Assembly (NCBI RefSeq): GCF_011043555.1
Contig: NZ_JAAKGS010000005.1
Span: 186,001-250,000, forward strand
Direction: 5' to 3'
Origin: Sphingobacterium sp. SGR-19
GTDB taxonomy: Bacteria > Bacteroidota > Bacteroidia > Sphingobacteriales > Sphingobacteriaceae
DNA length: 64,000 bases
The notes under the pieces are model-generated. The model saw nothing but the letters and a program-made list of their open reading frames with translations, did not search any database and was not told where the DNA came from. Position 1 is the stretch's first letter. Every line of letters begins with the position of its first letter. The position numbers were made by a program, and so were the translations under genes. Positions 27,265 to 35,651 of the stretch are shown here, in pieces.

Positions 27265-29370
27265 TCAGGAAATCTTATCCCACGAAATGCCGGGCGATCG
27301 CTGATTAAGATAATGTGCCAACAGCACGTTCCTCTCCAAAGAAAGTGCCGGATCTTCCTTGAAGATCTCCATAACACTATTTCGTGCTTCTATAAGAATA
27401 GCTTGATCGGAAGCAAGATTAGCGATTTTCATTTCGAGCACACCAGACTGTTGCGTGCCGGAAATGTCGCCGGGTCCACGGAGCTGTAAATCGACTTCTG
27501 CTATTTCGAAACCGTCTGAAGTGCGTACCATCGTCTCTAACCTCGTCTTCCCTTCTTTGCTCAGCTTATGCGTTGTTAGTAAGATACAGAAAGATTGCTC
27601 AGCACCTCGACCTACACGTCCGCGAAGCTGATGCAGCTGTGATAGCCCGAAACGTTCTGCGTTTTCAATGATCATCACGGAGGCATTAGGCACGTTGACA
27701 CCGACCTCAATAACAGTCGTAGCAACCATAATTTGTGTTTCGCCTTTTACAAAACGCTGCATTTCAAAATCCTTGTCCTTGACGGGCATCTTACCATGCA
27801 CAATGCTGATTTTGTACTGTGGCAAAGGAAACTCGCGCTGCAGGTTCTCCAAACCTGCTTCGAGATATAGCAGATCCATCTTTTCACTTTCTTTGATCAA
27901 AGGATACACGACATAAATCTGTCTCCCTTTGGCAATCTCCTCTCGCATAAAGCCGAAAACCCGTAGGCGTTGATTCTCGTAAAAATGGACGGTTTTTATC
28001 GGTTTACGACCCGCTGGGAGCTCATCGATGACAGAAATATCAAGATCGCCATACATGGTCATAGCGAGCGTTCGGGGGATAGGTGTTGCGGTCATCACGA
28101 GCATGTGCGGCGGTATAATATTCTTGCGCCATAGTTTTGCCCGTTGCTCTACGCCGAATCGATGCTGTTCATCAATAACCACAAAACCGATGTTTTTAAA
28201 TTTCACCTTATCCTCAATGAGCGCATGTGTTCCGATGAGGATCTCCAACGTGCCATCTTCCAATTGTTGATGTATCAACCGCCTCTCCCGGATTGGTGTG
28301 GAGCCCGTGAGCAACTTAACCGTACAAAGTTCATCACCAAGCAATGCATGAATTCCTGCGAAATGCTGTTGTGCGAGAATCTCGGTCGGTGCCATCATAC
28401 AAGCCTGATAGCCGTTGTCGATAGCTATCAGCATGGACATTAATGCCACCACTGTTTTACCTGATCCTACATCTCCCTGTACCAAGCGGTTCATTTGCGC
28501 CCCCGTGTTTGTGTCTTGCCGAATCTCCTTAATGACCCGTTTTTGGGCATTGGTTAACGGGAAAGGAAGCCGTTTATTAAAAAAAGTATTGAACTTATTG
28601 CCTACCCTGTCAAACCGATGGCCTTTATATTTTTGCGTATTTAACTGTTTGTTGCGTAATAACCGGAGTTGAATAAAAAACAATTCTTCAAATTTCAGTC
28701 GTCGGATGGCAGCGTTTAAATCTTGTGTGTTTTGCGGAAAATGGATGGATAGCATAGCCTTGGCATAATCCATTAATTGATGCTTTTCCAGCAAATAAGG
28801 AGGAAGAGGTTCTTGCAAAGTACCGAAAACCGTTTCTAAAGCTGCTTGTTGCAGGCGCTGTATCCCTCGGGTATCAAGGTTAAATTTTTTGAGTTTTTCG
28901 GTGGACGAATATACCGGCTGCATGGTTAGGTTACCAATTTTCTTTTCCTGCGCATTAAACAATTCCATCTCCGGATGTGTGATGGAAATCTGTCCGTTAA
29001 ATTCGGAGGGTTTGCCATAAATGATGTAGGCCGATCCTACTTTCAAGCTTTTTTTAAGCCAGGTGATGCTTTGAAACCACACGAGTTCGATGCTTCCGGT
29101 ATCGTCTCGGAACTGACCGACCAACCTTCTCGCTCTTTTTTCTCCAACCTCCTGTATGGAAATAAGACGGCCCAAAACCTGTGCGCCGATCATATCGGGG
29201 TGCAATTGGCGGATTTTGTGAAACTGCGTGCGATCGATATACCGAAAGGGGTAATAGGATAGTAAGTCACCAATAGTAAAAACCTGCAGCTCTTTTTTAA
29301 GTACATCCGCTTTTTGCGGACCTACACCTTTTAGGTATTCTATCGGGGTTATTGTAGATAAATTAGCCAT
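27265..29370 (-). CDS. recG: ATP-dependent DNA helicase RecG
   Basis: Remodels stalled replication forks and branched recombination intermediates. The 701-residue protein has an N-terminal wedge/OB domain ('GPQKADVLKKELQVFTIGDLL', 'GQFRDDTGSIELVWF'), then the SF2 helicase with Walker A GDVGSGKT (299-306), the DEQH box, motif III TATPIPRTLAMT, motif V 'VATTVIEVGVNVPNA' and motif VI 'QLRGRVGRG'. Domain order and length are normal. It is followed after 30 bases upstream by a lipoprotein gene end on the same strand; promoter not identified. Confidence 0.96.
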   Translation of the reverse strand: MANLSTITPIEYLKGVGPQKADVLKKELQVFTIGDLLSYYPFRYIDRTQFHKIRQLHPDMIGAQVLGRLISIQEVGEKRARRLVGQFRDDTGSIELVWFQSITWLKKSLKVGSAYIIYGKPSEFNGQISITHPEMELFNAQEKKIGNLTMQPVYSSTEKLKKFNLDTRGIQRLQQAALETVFGTLQEPLPPYLLEKHQLMDYAKAMLSIHFPQNTQDLNAAIRRLKFEELFFIQLRLLRNKQLNTQKYKGHRFDRVGNKFNTFFNKRLPFPLTNAQKRVIKEIRQDTNTGAQMNRLVQGDVGSGKTVVALMSMLIAIDNGYQACMMAPTEILAQQHFAGIHALLGDELCTVKLLTGSTPIRERRLIHQQLEDGTLEILIGTHALIEDKVKFKNIGFVVIDEQHRFGVEQRAKLWRKNIIPPHMLVMTATPIPRTLAMTMYGDLDISVIDELPAGRKPIKTVHFYENQRLRVFGFMREEIAKGRQIYVVYPLIKESEKMDLLYLEAGLENLQREFPLPQYKISIVHGKMPVKDKDFEMQRFVKGETQIMVATTVIEVGVNVPNASVMIIENAERFGLSQLHQLRGRVGRGAEQSFCILLTTHKLSKEGKTRLETMVRTSDGFEIAEVDLQLRGPGDISGTQQSGVLEMKIANLASDQAILIEARNSVMEIFKEDPALSLERNVLLAHYLNQRSPGISWDKIS

Positions 29371-29400
29371 TCCTAAGACGGCTAATTTACGAAATATTAT

Positions 29401-29814
29401 TTATTCAGATAGCACTGGTGGGGCCGCCTCTGTATGGAAAAACTCGGGCTTACCGTCTACACAGCGGACGCCTGTAGGAGATGTTACATACATACAATCG
29501 GAAATAACGTTATGTTTTTTGTTGTATGCTGACTCCGATTCGGTGTATTTTTCTATTAAGTCAAGTAGTTCGCCTGAGCTATCGGCGGCCTCCGGATAAG
29601 GGACATATTCCTGTGGTCCCCCACAAGCTTTGCTCCCCAATGCCTGTGGACGCCAATCTTCCGAATTTTCACAAGGTATTGCATTTATCATGTCTAATAT
29701 TTCCTGTCGCATTTCGGCCAGTTCTTCTCGGTCAGCTTCTTGATTGCTGGTTTCAGACTTCGCACAAGCTACTACAATCCCGAGCGTTATCAATAATATT
29801 AAAAATCTTTTCAT
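29401..29814 (-). CDS. four-cysteine lipoprotein, one domain copy
   Basis: 137 residues. Signal peptide with lipobox VVAC (Cys17), so a lipoprotein. The mature part carries one copy of a domain of about 90 residues that also occurs twice in the gene upstream: a helix ending in Cys ('DMINAIPC'), a Trp six residues on, then Cys in 'KAC', Cys in 'SDCMY' and a final 'VRCVDGKP'. Four conserved cysteines suggest two disulfides. I recognise no named family. A Tyr/Glu-rich helix lies between the second and third Cys. No catalytic motif is apparent. Confidence 0.75.
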   Translation of the reverse strand: MKRFLILLITLGIVVACAKSETSNQEADREELAEMRQEILDMINAIPCENSEDWRPQALGSKACGGPQEYVPYPEAADSSGELLDLIEKYTESESAYNKKHNVISDCMYVTSPTGVRCVDGKPEFFHTEAAPPVLSE

Positions 29815-29854
29815 GGCATATACACATTTAGTTTATCATCTATAAAAAGAACGT

Positions 29855-29872
29855 GCATTTTATATAAAATGC
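29855..29872. terminator. 18-bp perfect palindrome between the two four-cysteine lipoprotein genes
   Basis: GCATTTTATATAAAATGC is a perfect palindrome, extended on each side by AACGT/ACGTT with one extra T. On the minus strand, the direction of both genes, it is followed by a T-rich stretch (GTTCTTTTTATAG). It is therefore either a terminator after the 239-residue gene or an operator for the 137-residue gene. The 130-base gap also holds a GTTCTC/GAGAAC inverted repeat at 29886-29904. Confidence 0.4.
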
Positions 29873-29944
29873 TACGTTTTGTGCTGTTCTCTAACAAAGA
29901 GAACCCAATTTTTGTGCCGCAACCGTTGGTTGCTGATAGCATGT

Positions 29945-30664
29945 TTAGTTTGTTTTAGTGTTTACCACGGGTTTGCCATCTTCGCAGATGATACCATCGG
30001 GATATTCATAGGTACGGTCGCTACAGTCCGGTTTTTCCTTGTTGACAATATTGGCGCGGTGGGCATTATACAGTTCGATGTCGGTTCTTATGGCAGGACG
30101 TTCGTTTGTCCGCCTAACCGGAATGTATGAAGCGCTACAATCGTTGTTATATAGCATCGCGTATGTCCAGCCTTCATTGCTTTCACAAGTCAACTCAGCA
30201 AGATAAGCCTCGATGCGGGGATAGATTTTCGCTATTTCTGCATAGCTTTCTTCCACATCCAGGTCACTAATAAAAACCAAAGAGGCCTTATTATCCCTAC
30301 ATTCTATCCGTAGCGGTGCATAACTGAACCATATGTCGTTCCAACAAGGATCAATGATAATGCCCTGCTTTATCATCGCATTTGTGTGTTCTCGGTCGAA
30401 ATAGAGATAGTCTGCCCATAGCTTGTCAAATTCCTTTTTTATGGAGGGATGCATAGGGAAATGTGTCGGAGCGCAGCTATATGGTTCTCCGTGTGTAAAG
30501 ACAGACCATTCACTAATATCATTACAAGCAGTATGGGCAATAAGATTATCGATTTCCTGTCGCTTTTCAATTGCCAACGTAGACCATTCCCCTGCTGTTT
30601 TTTCTTCTTTCTTACAACCGAATAATAGGATGGATAGCGTAACAAAGAGTAAAATTCTTTTCAT
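29945..30664 (-). CDS. four-cysteine lipoprotein, tandem domain copies
   Basis: 239 residues. Lipobox LFGC (Cys17), so a lipoprotein. The mature part holds two copies of the domain seen once in the next gene. Copy 1 (about 35-135) has 'IAHTAC', W at +6, 'YSC', 'DPCW' and 'IECRDNK'. Copy 2 (about 140-237) has 'LAELTC', W at +6, 'NDC', 'PDC' and 'IICEDGKP'. Eight cysteines in all, two sets of four. Function unknown. The two genes clearly arose by duplication of the domain; both begin with nearly the same signal peptide (MKR-[FI]-L). Confidence 0.75.
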   Translation of the reverse strand: MKRILLFVTLSILLFGCKKEEKTAGEWSTLAIEKRQEIDNLIAHTACNDISEWSVFTHGEPYSCAPTHFPMHPSIKKEFDKLWADYLYFDREHTNAMIKQGIIIDPCWNDIWFSYAPLRIECRDNKASLVFISDLDVEESYAEIAKIYPRIEAYLAELTCESNEGWTYAMLYNNDCSASYIPVRRTNERPAIRTDIELYNAHRANIVNKEKPDCSDRTYEYPDGIICEDGKPVVNTKTN

Positions 30665-30735
30665 CGTTTATATTATTTAGTTAAGTTAGCTCTATAAACG
30701 TAGAGAAAATCTAGGATGCTACACAGCATAATGAA

Positions 30736-31689
30736 TTAATGATATTTGAAACTTTCATTGGGAATGTGTCCTCTTTTGCGTTTTATTATTTTTTTTAATG
30801 TCTCCCAATTAAAAAGAATAATAGCGAACAGAATAAAAGAATAAGCCAGGTACTTATACGCTGCAACGGTCTCCTGAAAGTAGGTGATCGCCAATGTGAA
30901 TGCAATCAGCGGATTGATATAAAGGAGAACACCGGTAGTAGAAGATGATATGCGTGTTAACGCATACATGCTGAAAAATAACGGAATAATAGTGAAAACA
31001 ACAGCTATTGTCAGTATGCTGAACCAAAAAAAAGGTGCCGTAGGAAAAGAATGTTGGTTAATAAAAAGCTTCGGAACAACAAATAAAGAACAGAGCGTTA
31101 GTTGAACGGCCAACATATTCAGTTTATCAAATCCTTGCGAAGCGCGTTGAACAATTAAATAGAGGGCGTATAACGAGGCAATACTCATCGACCAAAGTAC
31201 ATCAATAAACGAACCGCTTGCCAGCGTAACGGCACTAATCAGTGCTATACCAAGAGCCATCCTTTTTAAAGGACTTAATTGTTCTTTGAGAATGAAAAAC
31301 GCTGCAATGGCAGTAATAAGCGGGCAGATGAGATAGGCAAATGCCGCCGACTGTACACTGATATGGTTGACGGTATATATGTATGCGAACCAGTTGCCAA
31401 AAATCAATACCGAAGCCAATACGGTTAGTCCAATCGTTTGATTCCGCTGCCGGCGTGATAACTGTTTAAAAACGATTATATCACGTTTTAAGGACTTGAA
31501 TCGGAATATAAGGATAAATAACCATAAAACGATGAGGGCAACCAGGATCCGATAGTATAAAATATCTTCTGCCGGATATTCCTTTACCCATCGTACCGAA
31601 ATGGCCATGAATCCCCAAATTAGGGGAGCGAAAAAAGCCGCGAGAAAATATTTCTTGCGACTTGCCGTTTTTTCTGATTGTTGTTCCAC
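30736..31689 (-). CDS. EamA-family (DMT superfamily) exporter
   Basis: 317-residue inner-membrane protein with about ten helices arranged as two EamA repeats ('LIWGFMAISVRWVKEYPAEDILYYRIL' region first; second repeat from about 150). The start and 'RILVALIVLW' block resemble RarD-type proteins. Members export amino acids or metabolites; the substrate cannot be read from the sequence. I place the start at a GTG (31689-31687), 3 bases after the ridA stop, with GGAAAG upstream inside ridA, so it is translationally linked to ridA. The C-terminus is basic. Confidence 0.88.
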   Translation of the reverse strand: MEQQSEKTASRKKYFLAAFFAPLIWGFMAISVRWVKEYPAEDILYYRILVALIVLWLFILIFRFKSLKRDIIVFKQLSRRQRNQTIGLTVLASVLIFGNWFAYIYTVNHISVQSAAFAYLICPLITAIAAFFILKEQLSPLKRMALGIALISAVTLASGSFIDVLWSMSIASLYALYLIVQRASQGFDKLNMLAVQLTLCSLFVVPKLFINQHSFPTAPFFWFSILTIAVVFTIIPLFFSMYALTRISSSTTGVLLYINPLIAFTLAITYFQETVAAYKYLAYSFILFAIILFNWETLKKIIKRKRGHIPNESFKYH

Positions 31690-31692
31690 GCG

Positions 31693-32079
31693 TTAAGCTT
31701 TCCACGCAATAACGGATATTTCTACGTTAACGTTCTTAGGAAGTGTCTTAACCGCTACAGTTTCCCGTGCGGGCTGGCTTTCCGTAAAATATTGTGCATA
31801 TACCTCGTTGATGGTAGCGAAATCATCCATATTAGCAATGAAGATGCTGGCTTTTACGACATCATTTAGCGTATACCCAGCATGCGTTAAGATTGCTCGC
31901 ACATTTTTCAATACCTGATGGGTCTCATCGGCTACACCACTAGTGATTAATTCCATCGATTCGGGAATCAACGGGATTTGTCCGGAAACATACAAGGTAT
32001 TTCCGGCTCTAATAGCTTGGTTGTAAGGGCCGATTGCTGCAGGAGCATTCTCCGTATTGAGTATTTGTTTTTGTGACAT
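31693..32079 (-). CDS. ridA: RidA-family enamine/imine deaminase
   Basis: 128 residues covering the whole YjgF/YER057c/UK114 fold. The signature 'AIGPYNQAIRAGNTLYVSGQIPL' begins at about residue 13, and the conserved Arg that holds the substrate carboxylate is in 'QPARETVAV' near 104-112, with a late Glu in 'NVEISVIA'. RidA hydrolyses the reactive 2-aminoacrylate formed by PLP enzymes such as threonine/serine dehydratase. It is co-transcribed with the EamA exporter and, just upstream, a possible tiny membrane protein. Confidence 0.95.
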   Translation of the reverse strand: MSQKQILNTENAPAAIGPYNQAIRAGNTLYVSGQIPLIPESMELITSGVADETHQVLKNVRAILTHAGYTLNDVVKASIFIANMDDFATINEVYAQYFTESQPARETVAVKTLPKNVNVEISVIAWKA

Positions 32080-32085
32080 GGTACG

Positions 32086-32220
32086 TTATTTTGAAAAAAA
32101 TATTTTATAGATAATGGCCAAGATAAAAACCGAAATAGCAATGATATTCATGATGCGCATAGCTTTCCTGTTAAATCGGGAGGATTTCGAAAGTTGCGGT
32201 CTTGTTTCTTTTAGCTGCAT
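32086..32220 (-). CDS. possible 44-residue single-helix membrane protein
   Basis: A short open frame ending 6 bases before the ridA start. It encodes a basic N-terminus ('MQLKETRPQLSKSSRFNRKA') followed by one hydrophobic helix (about residues 24-38: 'MNIIAISVFILAIIYK') and a charged end. The charge pattern is that of a real membrane peptide. A later ATG (residue 21) has a better ribosome site (AGGAAAG), which would leave 24 residues. Unrecognised; I rely on the topology and the tight spacing to ridA. Confidence 0.45.
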   Translation of the reverse strand: MQLKETRPQLSKSSRFNRKAMRIMNIIAISVFILAIIYKIFFSK

Positions 32221-32331
32221 AACAGGGCTAATTTACAATGGAAAATCTAGAAAATCAAAAGTGGGCGTATTAATCCGTTTTAAACTTTGTGTAAGTTTAC
32301 ATCTTCAATAACTTAGCACAAAAGAATTCAA

Positions 32332-33450
32332 ATGGAAAAAAAGGAAATTGCATTGGTGAACGGTCATATTTTCAACGGAGAGCATGATTTTTTAGATCAT
32401 GCCTTGGTTATGCAAGGAGAAAAGATTGTTGGAATATGCCCTGTATCGTCCGTTCCTGCAGAAGCAGAGCGGGTGGATGTAAAGGGTGCCAATCTCTGCC
32501 CCGGACTTGTTGACCTGCAGATATATGGTGCCGGTGATGACCTTTTTTCAGCCGAATTGACAACGGAGAGTATCGCTCGGATTGAACGTCGACTCCTTGC
32601 GCAAGGTTGCACTTCTTTTGTGTTAACTTTAGCAACAAATACTACGGACGTATTTAAAGAGGCAATACGCGTATTTAATAGCTATAAACCTCTATCTGCT
32701 TTAGGGCTGCATTTAGAGGGGCCATTCCTCAATCCGCTCAAAAGAGGTGCGCATCCTGCGGAGCTCATCATATCGCCGTCCGTCGAGTTAATAGCGGACT
32801 TGCTAGATTCCCATGAGGGGGCTGTCGTCATGATGACGATTGCTCCAGAACAATTTGATACGGAAAGTAGAGACTTCCTTTTGGAGCAATCGATATTGCT
32901 TAGCGCAGGGCATAGCGCGGCCAGTTTTGAGCAGGGCACACAGGGCTTTGATAACGGTATAAAAGCGGCAACCCATCTTTGGAATGCGATGTCATCCTTC
33001 CATCATCGGGACATTGGTCTTCCTGGGGCGGTCTTTCGGCATCCCGAAGTTTCGGCGTCGATTATCGTAGACGGTGTACACGTGGATTTTCAAGCTGTTA
33101 AAATCGCGAAAGAATTGATGGGTAAACGTTTGTTCTTGATTACAGATGCCGTGGCGGCATGCGATAAGGGGATTTATCAGCACGTTCTCAACGGTAATCA
33201 TTATACCTTGCCGGACGGGACACTTAGCGGGTCTGCTCTTTCCCTACTCGGTGCTATACGAAATTGTGTGCAACATGTTAATATTCCATTGGCGGAGGCT
33301 ATTCGGATGGCGACCTGCTATCCGGCGAATTTAATCGGACGATCCGATATAGGTAATCTTGATGCAGGATCATTAGCAAACGTTTTGGTGTTTGATACTG
33401 ATTTTAATATTCATTCCGTGTATTGCAAAGGTGAAAAGATTGTGGTTTAA
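32332..33450 (+). CDS. nagA: N-acetylglucosamine-6-phosphate deacetylase
   Basis: Hydrolyses GlcNAc-6-phosphate to GlcN-6-phosphate and acetate, the step after MurQ in MurNAc recycling. The 372-residue TIM-barrel amidohydrolase has Glu129 in LHLEGPFLNP with RGAH (138-141), 'SAGHS' and 'HLWNAM' metal and substrate residues, and the late catalytic Asp in LITDAVAA. The N-terminal HxH is replaced by Q-x-Y (DLQIYG), as in the one-metal enzymes of the E. coli type (DVQLNG). It sits 37 bases before a GHL10 lipoprotein gene and near NamZ, which supports a peptidoglycan amino-sugar role. nagB is not in the window. Confidence 0.94.
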   Translation: MEKKEIALVNGHIFNGEHDFLDHALVMQGEKIVGICPVSSVPAEAERVDVKGANLCPGLVDLQIYGAGDDLFSAELTTESIARIERRLLAQGCTSFVLTLATNTTDVFKEAIRVFNSYKPLSALGLHLEGPFLNPLKRGAHPAELIISPSVELIADLLDSHEGAVVMMTIAPEQFDTESRDFLLEQSILLSAGHSAASFEQGTQGFDNGIKAATHLWNAMSSFHHRDIGLPGAVFRHPEVSASIIVDGVHVDFQAVKIAKELMGKRLFLITDAVAACDKGIYQHVLNGNHYTLPDGTLSGSALSLLGAIRNCVQHVNIPLAEAIRMATCYPANLIGRSDIGNLDAGSLANVLVFDTDFNIHSVYCKGEKIVV

Positions 33451-33487
33451 CATTTACATATACATAAAAACACTAGTTTTGTACCCT

Positions 33488-35158
33488 ATGAATTGGAGAC
33501 CGATAAAAAACACAGCAATAGTCGCATTGATTTTGTCTACCGTATTATTTTCTTGTGCTTCCCGCAAGAATAAAAGAGCCGCGAAGGAATTGAAATCACC
33601 GGCGGTAGAGGTTGTCGTAGCGGAAAGTGAAGAGGCGAAGGCCGCGAAAGAAGAGGAAGCAGCAGCTGCCTTGGCAAAAGCAAAAGCTGTTCCAGCAGCA
33701 AAGCCTGCTAGTCAAGAAAAAAAGCCTGTAATAGAAGTTCCCTTGCGCGTTGATTTACCAAATGTCGATCGCGAATTTAGAGGTGCTTGGATCGCTACGG
33801 TTGCTAATATAAATTGGCCAACGAAGGGAAATTACTCGACCGAAGCACAAAAGCGAGAAGCCATACAGCTGTTGGATTTGTTAAAAGAGAACAATTTTAA
33901 TGCAGTGATTTTTCAAGTCAGACCTTCTGCAGATGCTTTGTATGACAGCCCACATGAACCATGGTCTTATTTTTTGACGGGCGAAATTGGCAAACGTCCG
34001 AATCCCTACTATGATCCGTTAACTTTTTGGGTCGAGGAAGCACACAAACGCGGATTGGAACTTCACGTGTGGTTGAACCCCTATCGCGCCCATCATGCTA
34101 CAGGTGGGGCGGTGACCAATGCATCTATGGTACGCAAAGCGTCCGATATGGTCGTTCGTCTAAAAAATGGCATGTATTGGTTTGATCCGGCAAATCCGAA
34201 AACACAAGACCATGCTGCCAGAGTCGTATTGGATATTGTAAAACGCTATGATATCGACGGCGTACATTTTGATGACTACTTTTATCCGTATGCTAGTTAT
34301 AATGGAGGGGCGGATTTCCCTGACGATGCTTCGTGGAACGCCTATCGTCGGTCAGGAGGAACATTGTCACGGGCAGACTGGCGTCGGGATAACGTGAACC
34401 GTTTTATAGAACGCGTGTATAACGAAATAAAAGCTGAAAAGAATTTTGTGAAATTTGGTTTGAGTCCCTTTGGGATCTGGAAGCCGGGCTATCCTGCGGG
34501 TGTAACAGGTTCTTCCCAATACGATGAACTCTATGCAGATGCTAAGCTATGGTTGAATAAAGGATGGATAGATTATTTTGCACCACAATTATATTGGCCT
34601 ATCGATCCGCCGAGACAAAGCTTTACGTCTCTTCTGCGATGGTGGGAATCAGAAAATACGCATAAGCGACATCTTTGGCCGGGATTAAATACGGTAGAAG
34701 TAAGGGCGCCAAACAGACCTCGGGAGATCGTGAGACAGATTGAAGAGACGCGAAAAATAATTCCGAGCAGTGTAGGTGCTATTCATTGGAGTATCGCCGG
34801 ATTGACGAATAGTCCTAACATGGTACAGGCGGTGAAATCTGGCCCGTATAGCAAACAAGCTTTGATCCCACGATCGCCTTGGCTCCATGCCAACCCGTTG
34901 TTAACACCAAGCTTATTGCTGACAAAGGAAACCAGCAGTATCTTTGCGAAGTGGCTTCACAAACAGCCTAATGAAGTTTTCCAGTGGGTTGTCTATGCGC
35001 AATATGGAGATGTATGGGAATATGAGATATTGGATGGACAACAGACAGAGAAAAGTTTCCCGAAGATCAAAAACGGAAAATCGCTGAAAACCGTTGCCGT
35101 GAAAGCTGTTGATCGCTTGAGTAATGAAAGTGATTATATAGCTAAAAACGTCATATAA
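33488..35158 (+). CDS. GHL10 (DigH/YddW-like) glycoside hydrolase lipoprotein, copy 1
   Basis: 556 residues from ATG 33488, chosen because it begins a lipoprotein signal peptide (lipobox LFSC, Cys23); a longer frame exists upstream inside nagA. A charged Ala/Lys/Glu linker (about 24-75) leads to the family 10-like hydrolase domain (GHL10, PF02638): 'FRGAWIATVANINWPTKGNY', 'FQVRPSADALYDS', 'GLELHVWLNPYRAHH', 'DIDGVHFDDYFYPY', 'GLSPFGIWKPGYP', 'YFAPQLYWPI'. A C-terminal beta domain follows. The E. coli member DigH cleaves peptide-free peptidoglycan glycan strands. Next to nagA and namZ, a murein role is likely. Confidence 0.9.
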   Translation: MNWRPIKNTAIVALILSTVLFSCASRKNKRAAKELKSPAVEVVVAESEEAKAAKEEEAAAALAKAKAVPAAKPASQEKKPVIEVPLRVDLPNVDREFRGAWIATVANINWPTKGNYSTEAQKREAIQLLDLLKENNFNAVIFQVRPSADALYDSPHEPWSYFLTGEIGKRPNPYYDPLTFWVEEAHKRGLELHVWLNPYRAHHATGGAVTNASMVRKASDMVVRLKNGMYWFDPANPKTQDHAARVVLDIVKRYDIDGVHFDDYFYPYASYNGGADFPDDASWNAYRRSGGTLSRADWRRDNVNRFIERVYNEIKAEKNFVKFGLSPFGIWKPGYPAGVTGSSQYDELYADAKLWLNKGWIDYFAPQLYWPIDPPRQSFTSLLRWWESENTHKRHLWPGLNTVEVRAPNRPREIVRQIEETRKIIPSSVGAIHWSIAGLTNSPNMVQAVKSGPYSKQALIPRSPWLHANPLLTPSLLLTKETSSIFAKWLHKQPNEVFQWVVYAQYGDVWEYEILDGQQTEKSFPKIKNGKSLKTVAVKAVDRLSNESDYIAKNVI

Positions 35159-35596
35159 AAAAGAACATTTAAATTATACATTTTTCATGTCGCTCAAGCC
35201 GCGACGTGGCTCATACTTTTTTTACCTCAAAAAAAGTATGCAAAAAAAATCGTCGCTTCAGATGTTTGAGATAGTGGATAGTACTAAGGATGGATATCTA
35301 CATATCTCGAACATCTGCGATGCGACAATGGATGTTAAGGAGGGGATGGTGCAGTGGCGTAACCACATGCGATCAAAACTATTTCGTGCCATTGTGGGTT
35401 AAATTGGCCTTTTATTGTTTTACGTCCATTTTTATGCAGGGTATTCCCCTAAAAACAAAATAATGTTTGAACGAAGTGAGTTTTATTTTGTTTAGGAATA
35501 GCCAAAGAAAATAGTAAAACTATATTCAGCCTTGACTTTTTGTCTCCTTTTTTGTCAAGAAAAAAGGAGTACGGAATTTGTCGAAAGAAATGGTTC
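35159..35596. repeat. gene-free stretch with several long inverted repeats
   Basis: No convincing gene. Inverted repeats: CATACTTTTTTT/AAAAAAAGTATG (35212-35223 / 35229-35240); a long imperfect hairpin with arms 35252-35280 and 35295-35326 (GTCGC/GCGAC, a 15-bp CAGATG...CATCTG arm with one G-U, then GTGGATA/TATCTAC) around a 14-base loop; an imperfect pair near 35442-35463 / 35482-35500; and CTCCTTTTTT/AAAAAAGGAG (35544-35553 / 35560-35569), nested with CTTGAC/GTCAAG. This looks like a composite extragenic repeat. From memory, similar blocks recur between genes in Sphingobacteria; I cannot search for that. Confidence 0.55.
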
Positions 35597-35627
35597 TTTT
35601 AAATATCACATTTCTTGTTTATGTTTG
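35597..35627 (+). promoter_or_regulatory. namZ promoter
   Basis: TATGTTTG (35620-35627) is an exact Bacteroidota -7 box, with TTTT at -33 (35597-35600) across 19 bases. It would start transcription about 18 bases before the namZ start codon. Confidence 0.5.
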
Positions 35628-35651
35628 TTGTAGAAACAAAAACGCATAAAT

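Noticed and set aside
32114..32311. 65-codon plus-strand open frame between ridA and nagA
   Set aside because: It is antisense to the better small membrane ORF, has no ribosome site, and its hydrophobic start mirrors that ORF's helix.
35187..35402. 71-codon open frame across the inverted-repeat region before namZ
   Set aside because: It runs through the long hairpin, has no ribosome site or recognisable domain, and its composition follows the repeats.
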